DNA from: Prosthecobacter sp.
GTDB taxonomy: Bacteria; Verrucomicrobiota; Verrucomicrobiia; Verrucomicrobiales; Verrucomicrobiaceae
DNA length: 64,000 bases
Assembly (NCBI GenBank): GCA_021733925.1
Contig: JAIPJY010000020.1
Coordinates: 48,019 to 112,018 of the forward strand
Direction of reading: 5' to 3'
The notes below the pieces were generated by a model. It saw only the letters and a program-made list of their open reading frames with translations, was not told where the DNA came from and did not search any database. Of the stretch, positions 24,559 through 33,100 are shown one piece after another. Position numbers and translations under genes: made by a program. Positions within the stretch are counted from its first letter, which is position 1. Every line of letters starts with the position of its first letter.

Positions 24559-25092
24559 ATGAACCCGCTCACCCTCCTCACCCTGCTGGCGTTTGGCACG
24601 GACTCTCTCTCTGCCGCTGATCCAAAACCCGAGTCTGAATTCACCACCACCGACCCCAAGAAGGTCAAAATCCTGGAGGACTCGGCACTCGAGAAAGATC
24701 CCGAGATCGATCACTTCAAGCATCTCTGCCCCGGTCTTGGCGGCTATCAGGTCATCCATGAAGGCGGCGATCTGCGCAGTTGGATCAATCTGATCTACGA
24801 CGGCAACAAGACCGACCTCATGAGCGACACGCTCAGCGCCTGCCCCGGTCAGTTTCCGGCAAAGGCCAACAACGTCGTGCAATGGCGCGGCTTCCGCAAG
24901 GGCGGCACCTTTGTCCCTTACGCGATCATCTACCGCATGATGTCGAGCGACGATGACGAAAAGCAGACGCGCCTTGAAACTCTCGTCATCATCAAGCTCG
25001 ACAAGGACAAATCCACCGTCGTCGGCCATGTGCCCGCGAAGGAAGGTAACGAAAAAGCCGAGCTGCTCGCGGACAAGCTCTGCAAGCCATGA
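24559..25092 (+). CDS. Secreted hypothetical protein
   Basis: A 177-residue protein with a short signal peptide (to about residue 20, LSAAD). Two cysteines are in the first mature half (HLCPGLGG, SACPGQF), and a third lies near the C-terminus. Its 16-bp spacing from the binding-protein gene suggests an operon. I do not recognise the family; nothing catalytic is visible. Confidence 0.72.
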   Translation: MNPLTLLTLLAFGTDSLSAADPKPESEFTTTDPKKVKILEDSALEKDPEIDHFKHLCPGLGGYQVIHEGGDLRSWINLIYDGNKTDLMSDTLSACPGQFPAKANNVVQWRGFRKGGTFVPYAIIYRMMSSDDDEKQTRLETLVIIKLDKDKSTVVGHVPAKEGNEKAELLADKLCKP

Positions 25093-25235
25093 GCAAACAC
25101 GCATGAAGGCAGTCATGAATGACACTTGGTCAAAGCGTCGCCTGGTTCTTTTCCGCAGTCCCCGCAGCTTCGAATCTGACGCCCAGACATTTCCATCGCT
25201 GGATGCCGCTGTCTTTCCTCACACCGCTCCGCCTT

Positions 25236-25384
25236 GCACCAGTCCCAAAGGGACTGCGCATCATAGCGAAGGGTTGCCGAGCCTCAGCGAGGCTACCCTG
25301 GTAAACCGCCATCCAATCCGGAAAGCAAACCCATCTCTCCTTCACACCCCACGCACACCAGCAGCGTCTGCAATCTGCCCCGCT
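25236..25384. repeat. Dispersed intergenic repeat, copy 1
   Basis: This part of the 327-bp gap (25093-25419) matches, block by block, a second copy at 52229-52384. Shared blocks include GCCGAGCCTCAGCGAGGC, TCGGAAAGCAAACCCA (with CCGG here), CACCAGCAGCG and CCCCGCTGCAGCG. Each copy starts with a short stem (AGTCCC-AAA-GGGACT here; AGCCCT-GAA-AGGGCT there) whose paired bases co-vary. It looks like a non-coding dispersed element. The rest of the gap shows nothing I can name. Confidence 0.75.
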
Positions 25385-25419
25385 GCAGCGTGGACGTACC
25401 GCCAGCCGCAAAACCCACG

Positions 25420-26307
25420 ATGAACACCCTTAACCAAATGCCATTCAGGGCCGTTGCTTCACTCATTCAATGCTCCCGACGCACGCTGCTGCTGGCAGCT
25501 CTCGCCGCCTGTTTCTGCTGGCAGGCAAAGGCCGCCGACGAGGTGCCGCATGTTCGCATCCTGTTTCTCGGCAACAGCTACACCGCGTTCAATCTCCTGC
25601 CCGGCATGGTGGGCGAGCTCATGCTCTCCTCCCAGATGCTGGCGCCGCACATCGGCAGCAATCTCCAGGGCAACTACACGCTGGAGCGCCACACCACCAA
25701 TGCGGAGGGCATGGCCTTGCTGAAACAAGGCGCAGACGACGGCAAGCCCTGGGATGTCGTCGTGGTGCAGGAGCACAGCGTCGTGTCTGCGGCCGCTGCG
25801 GTGGATGCAGATGCCAAACTGCTGATGGAAAACGGCCTCTCCAAGCTCGTCAAATCTGCCCACGAATTGAACCCCAAAGTGCTCGTCGTCGTCTTTCAGG
25901 TGTGGGCGCGGCACGAAAAGCTCTGGAAGGAAAAATCCGACGATGCCCTCGCCACGGGCGCAGATCCCGCGCAGGCACGCGCCCGTACCCACCTTGCAAA
26001 TGCAAACGCCGTGAAGGCGGCGCAGGAAAAAAATCCGGGCGCCAAGATCATTGTCAGCCCGGTGGGGGATTTCTGGTGGCTGGTCCATGATGAATACCCG
26101 GCCATGTCACTCTATGCCGAAGATGGCACGCATCCCGACCTCATGGGCACCTTGCTCAGCGCGTATGTCATCGCCGGCAGCATCGGCGGACGTGAGGTGG
26201 TCGAGCAGTCAACCTGGATGCCGCCAGACTGTCCTGCAGTGCAGGTGGCGCGTGCTAAGAAGGTGGTGCTGGACCACCCCGAAGTGTTCAAGGCGGCCGG
26301 CAAGTAG
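25420..26307 (+). CDS. Secreted SGNH/GDSL-like hydrolase
   Basis: A 295-residue protein. I chose ATG 25420; the signal peptide (RRTLLLAALAACFCWQAKA) ends near residue 39. The mature part opens with VRILFLGNSYTAFN, the SGNH block I with nucleophile S53. WDVVVVQEHS and a distal D-x-x-H (DGTHPD, about residues 235-240) complete the expected Ser-His-Asp set. Known for the fold: esterases and acetyl-hydrolases of polysaccharides and lipids. The substrate cannot be deduced. It is the last gene before the convergent pseudopilin, with 22 bp between the stops. Confidence 0.82.
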   Translation: MNTLNQMPFRAVASLIQCSRRTLLLAALAACFCWQAKAADEVPHVRILFLGNSYTAFNLLPGMVGELMLSSQMLAPHIGSNLQGNYTLERHTTNAEGMALLKQGADDGKPWDVVVVQEHSVVSAAAAVDADAKLLMENGLSKLVKSAHELNPKVLVVVFQVWARHEKLWKEKSDDALATGADPAQARARTHLANANAVKAAQEKNPGAKIIVSPVGDFWWLVHDEYPAMSLYAEDGTHPDLMGTLLSAYVIAGSIGGREVVEQSTWMPPDCPAVQVARAKKVVLDHPEVFKAAGK

Positions 26308-26329
26308 CGCACGCCCGGCAGAGGCCTGC

Positions 26330-26950
26330 TTATTTGGGCCGCCAGGTCGTGATGTCATCACCCGTGTGCGGTGCCTGGTCCTTGCCACTGCTGTAAACAG
26401 CCACCTTGCTGACCAGATGCGCCGCCTGATTCGTCGAAATCTTGGGGTCAGTGTTGCTGGTGTCGGGATTCTTCACCTGATTGTCACCATTCGTGTCCAG
26501 CAGGATGTGGTAGGGCTGCCCATACATGTCGACGAGCTTGAAGGGACGTGCCGCGCCCACCAGTCCATGCCGGCCATTGTTCGCAGGAAGAAAGGAGGCG
26601 AAAACAATGCGCTTGGGATTCAGGTCCACCGTGCCGCTCGATGCCGGAGGAATGCCCGTGAGGGTGTCCACCAGGGTATTGCTGCCATCGGTGAGCACCT
26701 CGGGCGCATCCTCGCTGTTGGCTCCTTGGCTGGTGGCAACAATAGGCCAGCGGTTGTAGTCGGTCTGGTACTGGTCGATGCCAGTCTTGAGTTCCATGAT
26801 CACCGTTCGCACTTTCAAACGATTGGCCTGATCAATCGCATTACTGATTCCCGATGCCGTGAGGCTGGCGAGGATCGCGATGATGGTGATCGTAATGAGC
26901 AGTTCGATCAGGGTGAACGCTCTCGAAGCAGGTAGCCGGTGCGTTTTCAT
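26330..26950 (-). CDS. Type II secretion / type IV pilin-like pseudopilin (GspG-like)
   Basis: A 206-residue protein with a class-III prepilin leader: RAFTLIELLITITIIAILASL, where cleavage before F leaves Glu at +5 and a hydrophobic N-terminal helix. The mature part is short and Thr/Asn/Asp rich, with GQPYHILLDTNGDNQVK near the C-terminus, as in the calcium-binding region of GspG-type major pseudopilins. Verrucomicrobia carry many such isolated pilin-like genes. No secretion machinery genes are adjacent, so the partner system is unknown. A sigma-70-type promoter is visible directly upstream. Confidence 0.83.
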   Translation of the reverse strand: MKTHRLPASRAFTLIELLITITIIAILASLTASGISNAIDQANRLKVRTVIMELKTGIDQYQTDYNRWPIVATSQGANSEDAPEVLTDGSNTLVDTLTGIPPASSGTVDLNPKRIVFASFLPANNGRHGLVGAARPFKLVDMYGQPYHILLDTNGDNQVKNPDTSNTDPKISTNQAAHLVSKVAVYSSGKDQAPHTGDDITTWRPK

Positions 26951-26956
26951 AATCAG

Positions 26957-26986
26957 ATTTTACCTGAAATGGCTCATCTAGGTCAA
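26957..26986 (-). promoter_or_regulatory. Sigma-70-like promoter for the pseudopilin gene
   Basis: On the minus strand, TTGACC (complement of 26981-26986) and TAAAAT (complement of 26957-26962) are separated by 18 bp, with the -10 box about 7 bp from the ATG at 26950. The match to TTGACA/TATAAT is good, but the implied leader is very short, so transcription may start at or close to the start codon. Confidence 0.5.
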
Positions 26987-27041
26987 TGCTGATTTTTCAC
27001 CCTTGATCCCACTCTGGAAACAGCGCACGGCTCCCCTCCCC

Positions 27042-27512
27042 GTGAACAAACCAGCCGTCCTCGATCAAATCCTCTCCGTTCTGAATGCCGAACTCGCCGC
27101 GCTCACCCGCGCCGCGCAGGGAGCCTTCGCCGCTGCCACGGACCCGGACAGCAAGGCGGAGAACAAATACGACACCCGCACGCTTGAAGCCTCCTACGTC
27201 GCACGCGGTCAGGCCCAGCGCGTGGCAGAGCTTCAGGAGGCCGTTCGCGCCTTTGGGGCCCTGTCAGGAAACCCAATCGAGTCAGGCGCAGTCATCACAC
27301 TCGGAGCCCTCGTGACCTTGCAGACCTCCGGCGAACAAACACACTATTTCCTCGGCCCGTTCGCCGGTGGTACAGAGATTGTGAATGAAGGCCATGAGGT
27401 CGTCGTCATCACCCCAGCGTCCGCCTTGGGTCAAAAGATCATCGCCAAACGGGCAGGGGATGTCATCGCCCTGCGACCAGGGCTTTCAGCGAAGGTGGTC
27501 GCAGTGCAGTGA
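27042..27512 (+). CDS. GreA/GreB-family-like protein
   Basis: A 156-residue protein beginning at GTG 27042 (MNKPAVLDQILSVL); a TTG at 27003 would add 13 residues. The N-terminal half is helical, with KAENKYDTRTLEASYVARGQ recalling the coiled coil of transcript-cleavage factors. The C-terminal half (GALVTLQTSGEQTHYFLGP, then ITPASALGQKIIAKRAGDVI) resembles the FKBP-like domain of GreA/GreB, including the P.S.lG..l.gk..GD pattern. It lacks a clear acidic coiled-coil tip, so it may be a divergent RNA-polymerase-channel binder rather than a true cleavage factor. Confidence 0.7.
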   Translation: MNKPAVLDQILSVLNAELAALTRAAQGAFAAATDPDSKAENKYDTRTLEASYVARGQAQRVAELQEAVRAFGALSGNPIESGAVITLGALVTLQTSGEQTHYFLGPFAGGTEIVNEGHEVVVITPASALGQKIIAKRAGDVIALRPGLSAKVVAVQ

Positions 27513-27525
27513 TTGGCGAACTCAC

Positions 27526-28131
27526 TCACCCCGCCCTGCGCATCTCCGCGATCCACTCCGGCGGAATACCCTGCCCGGGCACCGAACTGTCCGGCTGGCG
27601 TTTCAGCCCCACTGTGTGCGCCAGCAGCCACTCCAGTCCCTCCCAGAAATGCAGCGCATCCAACACAGGGTTCAGCGCATTCGTTACCGGGCAGTAGTGC
27701 ACCTCCTTCGGGTTCGTGTGGTGCAACGTGTGGTGCTGCGGCGTCTGCAAAATTCTCAGATCCTGCAGCCGCGTGATGAAGCGCCCGTTTTCCCGCCGTG
27801 TCCGGTGCGACCACTTGTGCACCTCGTTCGCATTCCCACCCACCAGCGCAAAGAGCCACACATGCCACGTCAGGCAGCCCAGCCACGCCGCCGCGATGAC
27901 CAGCACCCCCATAGCCACCACCAGCTCCTTGTTGCTCTCCCACCAAGTGTTCCGCGTCATCCGTCTCGGCAGATGATGATGCACAATGTTAGGCCGTCCG
28001 ATCCAGCGGCCCAGCCACGGCGTATCTTCACGGATGTAAGCATCCTCCATCCAATGGACAAAACCGGCGGCAAAATCCGCAGCAAGCACCACGCCTGCCG
28101 CCTGTAGAGAGAGTGAAATAAGGTCGTTCAT
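27526..28131 (-). CDS. CarF/TMEM189-type plasmanylethanolamine desaturase-like protein
   Basis: A 201-residue membrane protein with the histidine pattern of the lipid desaturase family (PF10520): H26 in GFVHWMED, HHH at 51-53, H105 and H109 in HKWSH, H133, H134, H137 and H138 in QTPQHHTLHH, and H145. Hydrophobic segments surround them. In Myxococcus (CarF) and animals (TMEM189/PEDS1) these enzymes make the vinyl-ether bond of plasmalogens in aerobes. The close motif match suggests that reaction, which needs ether lipids in this bacterium; no ether-lipid synthesis genes are in the window. I chose the ATG at 28131 over upstream starts because the family begins there. Confidence 0.85.
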   Translation of the reverse strand: MNDLISLSLQAAGVVLAADFAAGFVHWMEDAYIREDTPWLGRWIGRPNIVHHHLPRRMTRNTWWESNKELVVAMGVLVIAAAWLGCLTWHVWLFALVGGNANEVHKWSHRTRRENGRFITRLQDLRILQTPQHHTLHHTNPKEVHYCPVTNALNPVLDALHFWEGLEWLLAHTVGLKRQPDSSVPGQGIPPEWIAEMRRAG

Positions 28132-28343
28132 GACCCCGCATTCCTTCTCCACAAAGTGACGCCTCAGGACATTGATAGTCTTGAAGCTTCGATTGAGAGG
28201 ATCAATGGGTGCATTCCAGGCCAACACCATGCCTCTCAGCAGCAACTAGTTGCTGGGCAGCATGACGAAAACCAGTTGGGTTTTGGATATCCAGACTCAC
28301 AAAAAAATTGCTGTCGCAGCTCTCCTTGAGGCAACATGAACAG

Positions 28344-29054
28344 ATGAATCCAACAGCGAAAATCTGGCTCCTTCGTTTGGCTGGCATTCCCATCACGATT
28401 CTCGTTCCCATGATTGGTTCGAATCTCTTGATGTATCTGTGCAAGTGGCTCCTGGGTGATGGCAGCCTGTTCTTCGTGTCCATTCCGATACTGGTAGTCC
28501 TGATCTGGTCAACGCTCCGGATGGCTGGCCGGACCGTTTTTGCTTCACGCGAGAATTTGTTAAGTCATGGCATCCGCCGCCTCGGTTATGCCGCGGGTTT
28601 TATGGCATTTTTGATCTTGGCATTCTGGGGCATCCGCATCCCAGAACGACCATATGATCGTGCAACGCTTGAATTCTCTGAGACCACGCCGGCAACAGTG
28701 AACGTCTCCGGAACTTGGACTGGCACATGGACAGATCCGAGAGCCGGATACGAAGAGCTTATTTCTTTAACTCTCGATCAAACGGGCAATACCATCTCCG
28801 GCACCATTCACAGCGAAAAGGAGAGGATGCCGGGAGTTAAAAAAGAGCGGGAGTGGGATATCATCGATGGCCAGATCAGTGGTGACCGGATCAATTTGTA
28901 TTATAGGCGAGGAGATTTCCGGATGGACATCCCCGCGACGCTTCTTGGTCTGTGCAAACAAGGTGAAATGTCAGGGGAGTACTTCGGTCATGTGGCTGCT
29001 AGAACTGGCTTCTCAACCAAGGGCACCTGGCATGTGACTAAGACCAAGCCATGA
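28344..29054 (+). CDS. Membrane protein with C-terminal lipocalin-like domain
   Basis: A 236-residue protein starting at ATG 28344 (MNPTAKIWLL). Two or three membrane helices fill residues about 5-110. The soluble part (about 130-236) has repeated beta-strand patterns beginning VSGTWTGTWTDPRAGYEELI and ending FSTKGTWHVTK, like small secreted beta-barrel domains. No catalytic motif is seen and I do not recognise a named family. It is divergent from the desaturase gene, 212 bp away. Confidence 0.7.
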   Translation: MNPTAKIWLLRLAGIPITILVPMIGSNLLMYLCKWLLGDGSLFFVSIPILVVLIWSTLRMAGRTVFASRENLLSHGIRRLGYAAGFMAFLILAFWGIRIPERPYDRATLEFSETTPATVNVSGTWTGTWTDPRAGYEELISLTLDQTGNTISGTIHSEKERMPGVKKEREWDIIDGQISGDRINLYYRRGDFRMDIPATLLGLCKQGEMSGEYFGHVAARTGFSTKGTWHVTKTKP

Positions 29055-29132
29055 GACACCCGCCTCCCGCGCGCTTGCGCAGGAAGCTCACTGTCCGTGG
29101 TAAAGGTCAATGTCTTTGGAATGCCAGACCCA

Positions 29133-29258
29133 TCACTTCACCAGCCTCACCATCAAATCCTTGCTCTCCACACTCTCACTGATCTTCACGCAAATCTCAC
29201 TCACCGTCCCCGCAATCGGTGACGCAACCGCCGCGAACATCTTCATCGCCTCCAGGGT
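29133..29258 (-). pseudogene. Displaced duplicate of the 3' end of pyc
   Basis: The minus strand encodes about 41 residues in frame, TLEAMKMFAAVASP then IAGTVSEICVKIS and onward to MVRLVK, followed by TGA. It matches the last 41 residues of the pyruvate carboxylase gene at 30159-33674 except for two residues; by eye there are about 10 mismatches over 123 bp (compare 29136-29258 with 30162-30284), mostly silent. It has no start and only the last part of the biotin domain, including the biotinyl-lysine motif. It lies beyond two small genes downstream of pyc, so a segment has been inserted or duplicated between them. Confidence 0.85.
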
Positions 29259-29277
29259 GAAGATTGCTCGAAATGGC

Positions 29278-29460
29278 TCAAGCGTCCTCTTTGGCCTTTT
29301 TCACGACTTTGCGGCGGCGGCGAGGCAGGGGCTTGGCAATAAAGAAACTGTTCTTGTTGCCGAGGTAGCCGGGGAAAAGGTGTTCGGCCCCGGCCAGCTT
29401 CATGAGGTGCTTGCGGAGGCTGGCCATCTCTTTTGGCGTGAGGTCTGCAAAAGGTTTCAT
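29278..29460 (-). CDS. Small basic hypothetical protein
   Basis: A 60-residue protein: an acidic/helical first half (PFADLTPKEMASLRKHLMKL) and a strongly basic tail (PRRRRKVVKKAKEDA). The composition suggests nucleic-acid or ribosome binding. It lies 18 bp downstream of the 222-residue gene, inside the segment bounded by the two copies of the pyc 3' end. No family recognised. Confidence 0.55.
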   Translation of the reverse strand: MKPFADLTPKEMASLRKHLMKLAGAEHLFPGYLGNKNSFFIAKPLPRRRRKVVKKAKEDA

Positions 29461-29477
29461 AACGCAAGGAGCCTAGT

Positions 29478-30146
29478 TCAAGCGGCCATGGGGTGCAACC
29501 CTGGTTTCAGATGGATTCTTAACTGCGAGGCGAGACCCTTGATTTGAGTTTTCTCGATGGTGAAGTGGTCTTCGATGCCCTTGCCGAGATGATACTGATA
29601 AAAAGGAGCGGAATCCTGTGTGGCCTCACCCCACACACGTTTGCACCCGAGTTCGCGAGCCAGCAGACAGATCGACTGCAGTATCTGCACCCCGACTGTC
29701 TTGATCGGCAGAAGACGCCCGCTGATGTCGGGATGGGCAAATAGGAAATCGATCATCAGATGATGGCACCAAGTGCGGCGGATCATCGCAGCGCCCATGA
29801 TTTCGGAAAACCAATCGGCAGTGACTTTGAGGTGAAAACTGAATTCGCCGTGCGGATTGGCTGCAATGAGTGAATTTAAGTGCTCGAAGCTGGTGGCGAA
29901 GGTTCGGCTGTCTCGATAGTAGCGCCAGCGTTTCGCGGCGAGCCGGGCGAGTTCGCAGGCCTCGCTGGCTCGGTGTTTCATCTCTGGCCGCTTGGTGAGA
30001 CGTGGTGAAACGCTCCAATTCTTCGCAGCCATAACATCCTTCCCAGAAGCAAAATCGAGATGTGCCTCTTCGACGACGTCATCTCTGACCACACCGAGCC
30101 GGAGGGGCATCTGGAAGGATTCAGAGGATGACTTTTTCGAGGCCAT
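29478..30146 (-). CDS. Hypothetical protein with GNAT-like C-terminus
   Basis: A 222-residue soluble protein. The C-terminal half has features of an N-acetyltransferase fold: a helix after GVQILQSICLLAREL, then CKRVWGEATQDSAPFYQYHLG, which recalls the last GNAT motif (N...A..FY...G) where Tyr often acts as general acid. The acetyl-CoA pyrophosphate loop is not clear, so the family call is weak. The gene starts 12 bp after the pyc stop on the same strand and lies in the segment flanked by duplicated pyc 3' ends, so it may have arrived with that rearrangement. Confidence 0.6.
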   Translation of the reverse strand: MASKKSSSESFQMPLRLGVVRDDVVEEAHLDFASGKDVMAAKNWSVSPRLTKRPEMKHRASEACELARLAAKRWRYYRDSRTFATSFEHLNSLIAANPHGEFSFHLKVTADWFSEIMGAAMIRRTWCHHLMIDFLFAHPDISGRLLPIKTVGVQILQSICLLARELGCKRVWGEATQDSAPFYQYHLGKGIEDHFTIEKTQIKGLASQLRIHLKPGLHPMAA

Positions 30147-30158
30147 GTGACGTGCAGA

Positions 30159-33100
30159 CTACTTCACCAGCCTCACCATCAGATCCTTGCTCTCCACACT
30201 CTCACTGATCTTGACGCAGATCTCCTTCACAGTCCCCGCGCTCGGTGACGCAACGGCCGCGAACATCTTCATCGCCTCCAAGGTCAGCAGCGTCTCCCCC
30301 TCCTTCACCTTCTGCCCCACACTCACCGCGATGCTCGCCACCATCCCCGGCATCGGCGCTCCCACCTGAGTGGAATCCGCAGGATCAGCCTTCGTCTTGG
30401 TCACCGCATTCTTCGCCAGAGACTTGTTGGTCACTGTTGTGTGACGTGGGTAGCCGTTCAGCTCAAAGATTGCCGTCTGCTGACCCGCAGCATCTGCCTC
30501 GGTCATGTTGAGCAGGCGCACAAAGAGCGTCTTGCCTTCTTCCAGGCTGATGTGGATTTCCTCCTTGTCCTGCAGCCCGTAGTAATACGCCGGCGTGGGC
30601 AGGGCGGACACGTCACCGTAGGTCTTGCGGAATTCGGCGAACTTCAGGAACACATCCGGATACATGAGGTAGCTCCACACATCGTCTTCGGTAGGCTCCT
30701 TCTTCATCTTGCCCTTCAGCTCGGCGCGCACGTCCTCCAGCTTGATCTTCGCAGCGTGCGTGCCCGGGCGGCCTTTGATCCGCTTGCCGCCTTTGCCCAC
30801 GATGGCATCAGCCAGCGCGTTCCACTTCTTGCGTGAATCAGCCGCCTTCGCGGGCTCCATGCCGTAGAAGGGCTCGCCCAGCCAGCCTTCAAACATGCTG
30901 GTGACGTCCTTGCTCCACTTGGTGCCTTGCAGGTTGATGATGTCCGTGGGCTTCACGCCACGGGCCACACACTCGATGGCAAGGTCACCGACGACCTTGC
31001 TCGATGGTGTCACTTTGACGATGTCGCCGCACAGCTGGTTCACCTCCGCATACGCATGCGCGATCTCCGGCCAGCGTGGCCCGAGGCCCATGCCGATGGC
31101 CTGCTCCTTGAGATTCGTGTACTGCCCGCCGGGCATCTCATGCAGATAGACTTCGGCGGTGCCGTAGGGCTCCGCAGTGTCGAAGGGCTTGTAGAAGCTG
31201 CGCACCGCAGCCCAGTAGTCGCTGAATTCCTGCAACGCCTCGACATCCAGTCCGGTGTCACGCGGCGTGTTCTGCATGGCAGCCACGATGGAGTTCAGGT
31301 TCGGCTGCGAAGTGCCGCCGGACATGGAGGCGATGGCCGCATCCACCACATCGACACCCGCCGTGGCGGCTTCGATGATGCTCGCGGCGTTCAGCCCGCT
31401 GGTATCATGCGTGTGAAAGTGAATCGGGATGCCCACTTCATCCTTGAGCGCCTTGACCAGCTTCTTCGCAGCAAAGGGGCGGACGAGTCCGGCCATGTCC
31501 TTGATGCAAAGCATGTGCGCCCCCATCTTTTCCAGCTCCTTGGCCAGTTTGACGTAGTACTTCAGGTCATACTTGTCGCGCTTCGGATCCATGATGTCGC
31601 CCGTGTAGCACAGCGTGCCTTCACAGATGGACTTCGTGTCCTCACGCACCGCATCCATCGCCGCCTTGAGGTTGGGCAGGTAGTTCAGCGAATCAAAAAT
31701 GCGGAAGATGTCCATGCCGTTCTCAGCGGCATGTTTGATGAAACCCTTCACCACGTTGTCCGGGTAGTTCGTGTACCCGACCGCGTTGGAGCCACGGAAG
31801 AGCATCTGCAGCAGGATGTTCGGCACCTTGGCGCGGATGGAGCGCAGACGCTCCCACGGATCTTCGCGCAGGAAGCGCATGGTCACGTCAAAGGTCGCAC
31901 CACCCCACATTTCCAGGGAGAACAAATTCGGCGTACGCCGCGCCACGCTGTCCGCCACGGCCAGCATGTCAAAGGTGCGCATGCGCGTCGCCAGCAGCGA
32001 CTGATGCGCGTCACGCATCGTCGTGTCGGTGATCAGCAGCTTCTTCTGCTTCGCAATCCAGTCATTGCAAAAACGTTCCGGCCCCATCTCCGTGAGGAGC
32101 TGCTTCGTGCCTTTGGCCGGCTCGATGCGGTGGTCAAACTTCGGAATCGGCGATGCGGTAAACGCCTTGCTGATCTTGTGACCTTTCGCGAACGGATTGC
32201 CGTTCACATTGGTGTCCGCGAGGTAGCTCAGCAGCTTCGAGGCGCGGTCCTTGCGCGCCACAAACTTGAGCAGGTCGGGATTGTTGTCGATGAAGCGCGT
32301 TGTCGCCTGGCCCGCCATGAAGTCTGGGTGATGCACCACGTTCATGAGGAAGGGGATGTTCGTCTTCACGCCACGGATGCGGAACTCGCGCAGGCCACGG
32401 TCCATGCGGTCCAGCGACTGCTTGTACGTGCGGGCATACACCGTCATCTTCACCAGCATCGAGTCATAATAAGGCGTGATGACCGCGTTCGTCGCGCCGA
32501 GCGCACCATCAAGTCGAATGCCAAAACCACCCGCGCTGCGGTAGGTCAAAATCTTGCCAAAGTCCGGCGTGAATCCGTTTTCAGGATCTTCCGTCGTGAT
32601 GCGGCACTGGATCGCGTAGCCGCTCTTCTCGATCTTGTCCTGCGGCGGCAGCGCCAGCGGCTCCTGATGCATCTGGTAGCCCTGCGCGATGAGAATCTGA
32701 CTGCGCACGATGTCGATGCCCGTGATCTCCTCCGTCACCGTGTGCTCCACCTGGATGCGCGGATTCATCTCAATAAAGAACCATTCGCCCGTTTCGTGAT
32801 CCACCAGGAATTCCACCGTGCCCGCGTGCGTGTAGTTCACCGCATGCGCCAGTTTGACGGCCGCTTCACACAGGCCGTCGATGATCGACTGCTTGATGCC
32901 GTAGCTCGGTGCCTGCTCGATCACCTTCTGATGCCGGCGCTGCACGGAGCAGTCGCGTTCATGCAGATGCAGCACGTTGCCATGCTTGTCGGCCACGATC
33001 TGCACTTCGATGTGCTTGGCCTTGCCGACGAATCTTTCGAGGAAGACAGCCCCGTTCCCAAAGGCGCGCTCCGCCTCGGTCTGCGCCTCATCCAGCAGTT

